Below are positions 1-4,508 of a stretch of 6,912 bases of DNA, piece after piece. Origin of the DNA: Flavobacteriales bacterium (GTDB lineage Bacteria > Bacteroidota > Bacteroidia > Flavobacteriales > Flavobacteriaceae); NCBI GenBank assembly GCA_003229235.1, contig QIIH01000482.1:1-6912 (forward strand). Direction: 5' to 3'. The translations under genes were made by a program, and so were the position numbers. The number at the start of each line of letters is the position of its first letter. Within the stretch, counting starts at the first letter, position 1. The notes under the pieces were generated by a model. It searched no databases. It worked only from the letters and a program-made list of their open reading frames with translations, and had not been told where the DNA came from.

Positions 1-694
1 TATATGCCTTTCTTGGTATTGAAAGCGCAGCTATTCCAGCGGGCAATGTAGAAAACCCAGAAAAGACAATACCTCGAGCTACTATGCTAGGTACAATTAT
101 AACAACCTGTGTTTATATTTTTGGTACCATTGTGTTATTTGGGATGCTACCATTAGATGTTTTAAAGGATTCACCTGCTCCATTTGCCGAAGCAGGAAAA
201 ATAATTGGCGGTGAGTATGCTGGATATTTTGTGGCAGCAGGGGCTGCTATTGCAGCATTTGGATGCTTAAATGGCTGGCTATTAATGTCTGGACAAGTAC
301 CCATATGTTTCCTCGTATTTTTAAGCGTGAAAATAAAAATGGAGTACCCTATTTAGGTGTAATTATAGGCAGTGTATTAACGTCTGCACTTCTCTTATTT
401 AACTTGTCTAGCAGTTTGATAGATCAATTTAATTTTATTGTCGATTTAACGGTATTAACTGCTTTAGTGCCTTATATTTTTGTGGCGGCAGCTTATGTAA
501 TAGTAGTTATCGAAAAGAAATTGCATTTTAATAATATCTTGAAAACTTTCTTACTAGGATCTTTAGGATTTGCTTATTCTCTTTGGGCAATATATGGGTC
601 TGGTAGCGATACTGTTTTTTATGGGTTTTTATTGTTACTATTAGGAATTCCGTTTTTTGTATTAATGAAGTATAATCAGAATAAAGACAACTAA
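1..694 (+). pseudogene. APC-superfamily amino acid permease (AdiC-like), 5' cut by window edge, frame broken near 302
   Basis: This is the C-terminal part of an inner-membrane amino acid transporter of the APC superfamily. It is read in one frame from 3 to 302 and in another from 302 to the TAA at 692-694. The first part opens with a GIESA motif (Glu codon 21-23), the counterpart of the GVESA stretch in AdiC transmembrane helix 6. It continues with NPEKTIPRA and ends with GWLLMSGQVP, whose Trp (276-278) corresponds to a substrate-contacting Trp of AdiC helix 8. The second part begins HMFPRIFKREN and holds further hydrophobic helices and a WAIYGSG motif near the end. AdiC-type proteins have six residues (KAAADD in AdiC) between GQxx and the LFPxIF motif. 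These are absent here, and the proline and histidine codons overlap by one base, which implies a loss of about 19 bp. The original frame stops at 354-356 after 17 unrelated residues. The result is probably a pseudogene, or an assembly error. The family is fairly certain; the substrate is not. Confidence 0.8.
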
Positions 695-698
695 TTAA

Positions 699-1577
699 AT
701 GAGTACTACCCATCATTCAGAATATTTAAAATTAGAGTCAGTTTATATTAAACCTGCAAAAAATGCTTTTGTCTCCGAGGCTCATTTAGAAAGCCAATGG
801 GATGCCCTAAATTATTTATCTCAACCCGATTTTGATAGTTCGCTAGAAGAATATAAAGCGTTTCAAAATTATTTTGCAGACAATAATATTGTGACGCCTA
901 TTTTTCCGTTTGATGAGACTGTAAAAATTGATTCTATTTATTGCAGAGATGCTTCAATTGCTACAGATTTTGGAATGATTATTTGTAATATGGGAAAGGG
1001 AGGTCGTAAAAACGAACCTCAATCACAATTGGCTACCTATAAAGAAAATAACGTTTCTGTGCTAGGAATTATCGAAGCCCCTGGTACCTTAGAAGGTGGC
1101 GATGTGGCATGGTTAGACGAAAAAACCTTGGCAGTTGGCCATACGTACAGAACCAATATGGCTGGTATCTCGCAGTTAAAAGCACTTCTAGAGCCTAAGG
1201 AAATAGTTATTATTGTAGTCGAATTGCCACATTATAAAGGGCCTTCAGATGTTTTTCATTTAATGTCAATATTAAGCCCGGTCGATAAGGATTTGGCAGT
1301 AGTTTATTCGCCATTGATGCCTATTAAATTTAGAAATGAGTTGTTAGATCGGGGGTTTGAGTTAATCGAAGTTCCAGACCAAGAATTCGAATCTATGGGC
1401 TGTAATGTCTTGGCCGTTGCCCCAAGAAAATGCATAATGGTTGATGAAAACCCAAAAACAAAACAGTTGCTAGAACAAGCTGGATGTGAGGTTACGGCTT
1501 ATAAGGGAGAAGACATTAGCGTAAAAGGAGGCGGAGGGCCAACTTGTTTAACAAGACCAATGTTGAGGTCTTATTAA
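699..1577 (+). CDS. Dimethylargininase / arginine-deiminase-type guanidino hydrolase
   Basis: A 292-residue cytosolic enzyme of the amidinotransferase/DDAH fold. These enzymes attack the guanidino carbon of arginine or methylated arginines with a cysteine thiol, releasing an amine and leaving citrulline. Visible motifs in order are a substrate-side RD pair (Arg83-Asp84), an EGGDV motif with the likely catalytic acid (Glu132), GHTYRTN (147-153), the likely catalytic His187 in DVFHLMS, and a glycine-rich loop ending in the likely nucleophile Cys283 (GGGGPTCLTRP). The catalytic set therefore looks complete, and the length fits the family. The ATG at 699 lies four bases after the permease stop codon, so the two genes were probably cotranscribed. 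No Shine-Dalgarno sequence is visible, as is usual in Bacteroidota. The sequence does not settle whether the substrate is dimethylarginine, arginine, agmatine or another guanidino compound, so no symbol is given. The AdiC-like neighbour supports an arginine-like substrate. Confidence 0.85.
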   Translation: MSTTHHSEYLKLESVYIKPAKNAFVSEAHLESQWDALNYLSQPDFDSSLEEYKAFQNYFADNNIVTPIFPFDETVKIDSIYCRDASIATDFGMIICNMGKGGRKNEPQSQLATYKENNVSVLGIIEAPGTLEGGDVAWLDEKTLAVGHTYRTNMAGISQLKALLEPKEIVIIVVELPHYKGPSDVFHLMSILSPVDKDLAVVYSPLMPIKFRNELLDRGFELIEVPDQEFESMGCNVLAVAPRKCIMVDENPKTKQLLEQAGCEVTAYKGEDISVKGGGGPTCLTRPMLRSY

Positions 1578-2291
1578 TTACAATTTCAAATAAAAATCTT
1601 TGACCAGTTCTGTATACTCAGTAGTGTATTGATGTCTTGCTGTTTCTAGCACTAGTTTTTCAAGAATAGGATCTTCTTGAGTTTTTGAGAGTTCTAATAA
1701 AACCCGTTTTTCACTAGTCTGAGCATTGCCATAAACACCACATCTTCTTGTTACAAAAAGACCAGCAGCATTGGCGTGTTCTATAAATTGAGCCTCTTCT
1801 TTGGTAGGTAAAATCAAGGCAAAAGTGCCAGTTTCTGAAAGTAAATGGGCAGCGCAAACAGCTAAATGCTCAAAGGGAAGTGCTTCGTTAAAACGAGCTG
1901 TATCTCTTTTTTTATCGCCAGATTTATAATCGTCTGAATAAAATGGAGGGTTCGATATTATTAAATCGTAGGTTTCTTCGATTTCGCTAGCATATTCTTG
2001 AACAGAAGCGTGATAACAATAGAGCCTGTCTGCCCATGGGCTTTTTTCGAAGTTGTCTGTGCATTGTTCGTAGGCATCGCTATCAATCTCAACAGCATCA
2101 ATTAAATCGGCAGTACTACGTTGTGCCAGTTGTAAAGCAATAACGCCTGTGCCAGCTCCAATATCAAGTATACTTTTTGGTTTGTTTTTTAAAGCAACCC
2201 AAGCGCCAAGTAGTACGGCATCGGTTCCTATTTTCATTGCACAACGGTCTTGAGCGACCTCAAATTGTTTTAATTTAAACGGAGTACTCAT
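1578..2291 (-). CDS. trmN6: tRNA1(Val) (adenine(37)-N6)-methyltransferase
   Basis: A 237-residue class I SAM-dependent methyltransferase of the TrmN6/YfiC family, which makes m6A at position 37, next to the anticodon, of tRNA1(Val). The N-terminus has the family signature CAMKIGTDAVLLGAW (17-31). Motif I, the SAM-binding loop, is DIGAGTG (43-49). An acidic residue ending strand 2 follows in AVEID (66-70). The catalytic NPPF tetrapeptide for adenine N6 methylation is at 114-117. The start codon overlaps the rimM stop codon as ATGA (2288-2291), so translation is probably coupled to rimM and this is the last gene of an rpsP-rimM-trmN6 operon. Its stop codon (1578-1580) directly abuts the stop codon of the converging hydrolase gene, and no hairpin terminator is visible there. 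Specificity for tRNA1(Val) is taken from the family; another m6A target cannot be excluded. Confidence 0.85.
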   Translation of the reverse strand: MSTPFKLKQFEVAQDRCAMKIGTDAVLLGAWVALKNKPKSILDIGAGTGVIALQLAQRSTADLIDAVEIDSDAYEQCTDNFEKSPWADRLYCYHASVQEYASEIEETYDLIISNPPFYSDDYKSGDKKRDTARFNEALPFEHLAVCAAHLLSETGTFALILPTKEEAQFIEHANAAGLFVTRRCGVYGNAQTSEKRVLLELSKTQEDPILEKLVLETARHQYTTEYTELVKDFYLKL

Positions 2292-2815
2292 TCGAGGTAA
2301 ATTTCGATAAGACCTGGAGGAGTTGTTAAGTAGATTACCCGGTTTTTGCGATCAAGCTTTTGTACAAACTCATCGTTTATTGGGATTAAAATTTCTTTTC
2401 CCTGTCTGTCTATCTCAAATAAGGCTTGAGCAGTTTGATCATTTACACCAGTTATAATGCCCACTTCGCCAAAGGCGGAATCGATTACTTTAAAACCAAT
2501 GATTTCGTGATAATAAAATTTGTCCCCCGTGAGTTTAGGCAACATCTCTAGAGGTAAGTACAGTTCGCTGCCAATAAGAGAATCGGCAGTTGCTTCGTCT
2601 TTTACATTCTCAAAATTAATTCGCAAAAGACGTGATTTATGCAGGCGAGAGCTTTCAATAAAAAATGGAATCAATTTTTGGTGCTGTTGCACTAAAACCG
2701 ATTCCATCTTTGTATACAATTCTGGCGAATCTGTGTCTAGCTTAGCTAGTAGTTCGCCTTTAAAGCTGTATTTTTTTACGATCTTTCCAAGAAAGAAACA
2801 TTCTTCTTTTCGCAT
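2288..2815 (-). CDS. rimM: 16S rRNA processing / ribosome maturation factor RimM
   Basis: A 175-residue RimM, which binds ribosomal protein S19 and helps mature the 30S head. It has the two usual domains. The N-terminal RimM beta-barrel spans about residues 7-90, with GKIVKKYSFKGEL at 10-22 and the conserved ATADSLIGSELYLP at 76-89. A PRC-barrel spans about 98-172, with FYYHEIIGFKV at 100-110, a VNDQTAQALFEI strand pair, and the C-terminal IPINDEFVQKLD and PPGLIEIYL motifs. The canonical HGxKGE of many RimM proteins is YSFKGE here, which I believe is common in Flavobacteriia. The length is normal. The gene follows rpsP after 14 bases and overlaps trmN6 by four, so it belongs to one operon. 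The 14-base gap has no clear Shine-Dalgarno sequence. The pairing of S16 with RimM is a widely conserved ribosome-assembly linkage. Confidence 0.93.
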   Translation of the reverse strand: MRKEECFFLGKIVKKYSFKGELLAKLDTDSPELYTKMESVLVQQHQKLIPFFIESSRLHKSRLLRINFENVKDEATADSLIGSELYLPLEMLPKLTGDKFYYHEIIGFKVIDSAFGEVGIITGVNDQTAQALFEIDRQGKEILIPINDEFVQKLDRKNRVIYLTTPPGLIEIYLE

Positions 2816-2829
2816 CGCTTTGGGAGCAT

Positions 2830-3414
2830 TTATTCTTCCTCTTTAGCAGCTTCTGCTTCAACAGCAGGAGCTTCTTCTTTAGCAGGAGATTCTTCTGTAA
2901 CAGCTTCGGTAGCTTCAACGGCTTCCTCTTCTGCAACTTCTTCTTCAACTACTTCTGGAGCAAGAGCAGCGGCGGCATCGGCCATACGTTTTTCGTTTAC
3001 AGCTTTTTCTGCTGCAAGAGCTTCGGCTTTAGATTTAGCTTGCACATCTGCTAACCCAGCTTCTTTAGAACCAATTCTCTGAGCCTTATCTTCTATCCAA
3101 CTGTTGAACTTCTCTTCGGCTTGTTCTTCTGTTAAGGCTCCTTTACGAACACCACCAACAAGGTGATTTTTTAAAAGTACCCCTTTGTACGAAAGAATCC
3201 CTCTTGCAGTATCGGTAGGCTGAGCTCCATTCTGAAGCCAAGCTACTGTTCCGTCTACATTAAGGTTGATTTCGGCAGGGTTTACATTTGGATTGTAAGT
3301 TCCTAGTTTCTCTAAAAATTTACCATCTCTTTTAGCACGTCCGTCGGCAGCTACAATCCAGTAAAAAGGTTTTCCTTTTTTACCGTGTCTTTGCAATCTA
3401 ATTTTTACTGGCAT
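2830..3414 (-). CDS. rpsP: 30S ribosomal protein bS16 with long Ala/Glu-rich C-terminal extension
   Basis: A 194-residue S16, a primary-binding small-subunit protein needed for 30S assembly. The first ~82 residues are the classical S16 fold: MPVKIRLQRHGKKGKPFYWIV opens it, then an RDGKFLEKLGTYNP block at 29-42 and GAQPTDTARGIL at 63-74. Many bacterial S16 proteins end close to this point (about 80-90 residues). Here an extension of about 110 residues follows. It includes a possible helical segment (94-114, containing EEQAEEKFNSWIEDKAQRI), an Ala/Lys/Glu-rich stretch (119-152), and a strongly acidic tail (153-194) with 18 Glu and two Lys in 42 residues. Extended S16 proteins are usual in Bacteroidota. 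The start at 3414 is fixed by the universally conserved MPVKIR N-terminus. It is the first gene of the rpsP-rimM-trmN6 operon, with a likely promoter at 3460-3487. Confidence 0.95.
   Translation of the reverse strand: MPVKIRLQRHGKKGKPFYWIVAADGRAKRDGKFLEKLGTYNPNVNPAEINLNVDGTVAWLQNGAQPTDTARGILSYKGVLLKNHLVGGVRKGALTEEQAEEKFNSWIEDKAQRIGSKEAGLADVQAKSKAEALAAEKAVNEKRMADAAAALAPEVVEEEVAEEEAVEATEAVTEESPAKEEAPAVEAEAAKEEE
2863..2896 (-). repeat. Imperfect 18-bp tandem repeat in the S16 acidic tail
   Basis: Two 16-base copies, AGCAGGAGCTTCTTCT at 2863-2878 and AGCAGGAGATTCTTCT at 2881-2896, differ at one base and are spaced 18 bp apart. They keep the reading frame and encode Glu/Ala/Pro-rich hexads of the S16 tail (around residues 173-184). 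The surrounding sequence (2830-2960) is built from similar short Glu/Ala codon runs. In-frame repeat units of this kind allow the tail to change length by slippage without breaking the gene. Confidence 0.55.
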
Positions 3415-3427
3415 AAAATTAATTTTT

Positions 3428-3442
3428 GAGGTACTCGACCCC
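3428..3442 (-). promoter_or_regulatory. Possible small hairpin in the rpsP 5' leader
   Basis: On the rpsP strand, GGGGT and ACCTC can pair around a CGAGT loop (five pairs, one of them G-U). The hairpin lies about 13 bases before the rpsP start codon in an otherwise very AT-rich leader. It is followed by an A-rich run and not by a T-tract, so it is not a terminator. It may affect translation initiation or be accidental. A stem this short is weak evidence. Confidence 0.25.
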
Positions 3443-3459
3443 TGTTATAATTAAGTGTG

Positions 3460-3487
3460 CAAAGATACTATAAAATTAACTTCAAAA
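3460..3487 (-). promoter_or_regulatory. Predicted promoter of rpsP-rimM-trmN6 (Bacteroidota type)
   Basis: Read on the minus strand, TATCTTTG (3467-3460) is an exact match to the Bacteroidota -7 consensus TAnnTTTG. A TTTTG at 3487-3483 could serve as the -33 element. The spacing between them is 15 bases, a few less than the usual 17-23, so the -33 assignment is weaker than the -7. The implied leader before the rpsP ATG is roughly 40 bases. Confidence 0.5.
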
Positions 3488-3509
3488 TAAGTAGTTCAAA
3501 CTTTTTCTT

Positions 3510-3517
3510 TACATTTG
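3510..3517 (+). promoter_or_regulatory. Predicted -7 box of the lipoprotein gene
   Basis: TACATTTG matches the Bacteroidota -7 consensus TAnnTTTG exactly and lies 23 bases before the ATG at 3541, leaving a leader of about 15-20 bases. No good TTTG element is found at the expected distance upstream. The box faces away from the rpsP -7 box at 3460-3467, so the two divergent promoters sit about 42 bases apart. Confidence 0.4.
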
Positions 3518-3540
3518 TGCAAATACTAAATCTACCTACA

Positions 3541-4344
3541 ATGATAAGGATAGCCCTACTATGCCTACTCACCTTTAGCTTTATGTCATGCGAAGACTTG
3601 CAAGACAATTCGTCTGTGGTGCAAGGAAATGCCAATAATGAGTTTTTTAAAGGCGGTGCTGTTGCTACGCGTTCTGCAGATGGAAGTGTTACAATCTCTG
3701 CAAATACCGACCGAGAAAATCTAACTCTTAAGCTTACAAATGTTGCAGCAGGAACTTACGGTTTTGGCCCAGGCAATGCTAATATTGCCGAGTTTACAGA
3801 TCTTAGCGGAGAAACTTTTACAACCGGAACCGAGGCAGGAGATGGCGCTGCTATAATATCCGAATACGATACTACTAATAACACGATTTCTGGATCTTTT
3901 ATTTTTAATGCGCACACTTTTGCCCTGCAAGACACGATTAACTTTCAAAGAGGTGTAATCTTTGAGGTGCCAGTTATAGAGGGAGACGATGCCGGGATAG
4001 GCCCTACTTTGGGACAAGGTATTACGGCCACTATTGACGGTATCACTTTTGAAGCCGTTACAGCAGAAGGAGTAAACGTTTCTGGATTTATTATTATCAC
4101 TGGAATAGAAGAAGCTAGAATGATTGTTTTACGCTTTGCAAATAATCTGCCTCCAGGAGAATACGACTTGGCAGCTGGCGACTTTACAGCAACGTATTCA
4201 TTAGATGGAACAGCAACGGCTGGGACTAGTGGTACTATGCGAATTGTAACAAATAACACAGGTACAGGTGAAATCACAGGATCTTTTAGCTTTTCGGGGG
4301 ACGGTTTTGAAGTTCTAGACGGTTCATTCGTTATTATTTATTAA
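3541..4344 (+). CDS. Two-module DUF6252-like lipoprotein
   Basis: A 267-residue predicted lipoprotein of unknown function. The signal peptide is short: Arg3, then a hydrophobic stretch to residue 16 and lipidation at Cys17 (FSFMSC). Cys17 is followed by Glu-Asp, and acidic residues just after the cysteine are a feature of surface-exported lipoproteins in Bacteroidota, so an outer-membrane location is plausible. The rest is Gly/Thr/Ser-rich with alternating hydrophobics, suggesting beta-sandwich structure. Two halves (about 35-145 and 160-267) share the same order of motifs: a GxxxIxx strand, a GTYGF or GEYDL turn, an acidic or Asn-rich strand, then ISGSFIF or ITGSFSF. The first half ends NFQRGVIFEVPV, which I recognise as DUF6252-like. 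An in-frame GTG at 3457 would extend the protein by 28 residues but would place the start before the -7 box and bury the signal peptide, so 3541 is chosen. Transcription probably ends at the hairpin at 4380-4411. Confidence 0.8.
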   Translation: MIRIALLCLLTFSFMSCEDLQDNSSVVQGNANNEFFKGGAVATRSADGSVTISANTDRENLTLKLTNVAAGTYGFGPGNANIAEFTDLSGETFTTGTEAGDGAAIISEYDTTNNTISGSFIFNAHTFALQDTINFQRGVIFEVPVIEGDDAGIGPTLGQGITATIDGITFEAVTAEGVNVSGFIIITGIEEARMIVLRFANNLPPGEYDLAAGDFTATYSLDGTATAGTSGTMRIVTNNTGTGEITGSFSFSGDGFEVLDGSFVIIY

Positions 4345-4379
4345 GATTGGTAATACGATATTTAACTAAAATCTAAGAC

Positions 4380-4411
4380 AAAAATGGCCAGCTTAAAGTT
4401 GGCCATTTTTT
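4380..4411 (+). terminator. Strong intrinsic terminator after the lipoprotein gene
   Basis: ATGGCCAGCT and AGTTGGCCAT form a ten-pair stem (one G-U pair) around a three-base TAA loop. It is flanked by five A residues on the left (4380-4384) and six T residues on the right (4406-4411), which lengthen the stem and supply the U-tract. It lies 35 bases after the lipoprotein stop codon and separates that gene from dnaE. The A/T flanks would let it work in both directions, but no minus-strand gene approaches it. Confidence 0.9.
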
Positions 4412-4450
4412 GTGTACTAATGCTTTGTTTTTGTTAATAAGTAGTGGCAA

Positions 4451-4477
4451 TTTGAATAGTGAAATTTAGTACTTTTA
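4451..4477 (+). promoter_or_regulatory. Candidate dnaE promoter
   Basis: TTTG at 4451-4454 is followed after 15 bases by TACTTTTA at 4470-4477, which matches the -7 consensus TAnnTTTG except for its last base. It lies between the lipoprotein terminator and the dnaE start, where a promoter is needed. The short spacing and the mismatch make the exact position uncertain. The rest of 4412-4508 is AT-rich with nothing else recognised. Confidence 0.3.
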
Positions 4478-4508
4478 ATGCTGAGTTTTCGAGCTACTAA
4501 ATTCCATT

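Noticed and set aside
263..301. Independent start of the downstream permease half at 263
   Set aside because: The first 13 codons are out of frame with the conserved permease sequence. Homology begins only at about 302, so this is a by-product of the frame break.
113..304. Minus-strand open frame opposite the permease
   Set aside because: It is antisense to conserved transporter sequence, has no recognisable domain and no promoter signal.
299..308. Programmed -1 frameshift in the permease
   Set aside because: No slippery heptamer of the X XXY YYZ type is present, and six conserved residues are missing, which frameshifting alone would not explain.
2760..2948. Lys/Leu-rich minus-strand frame overlapping the S16 tail
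   Set aside because: It is the S16 Glu/Ala repeat read in another frame, where the repeated codons become Lys and Leu. The composition is an artefact.
3457..3540. GTG-initiated 28-residue N-terminal extension of the lipoprotein
   Set aside because: It would start upstream of the best -7 box and bury the lipoprotein signal peptide. The ATG at 3541 gives a proper signal sequence with a lipobox-type Cys17.
3721..4277. Minus-strand open frames opposite the lipoprotein gene
   Set aside because: They are low-complexity Ser/Pro/Val-rich shadows of the plus-strand gene with no start signals.
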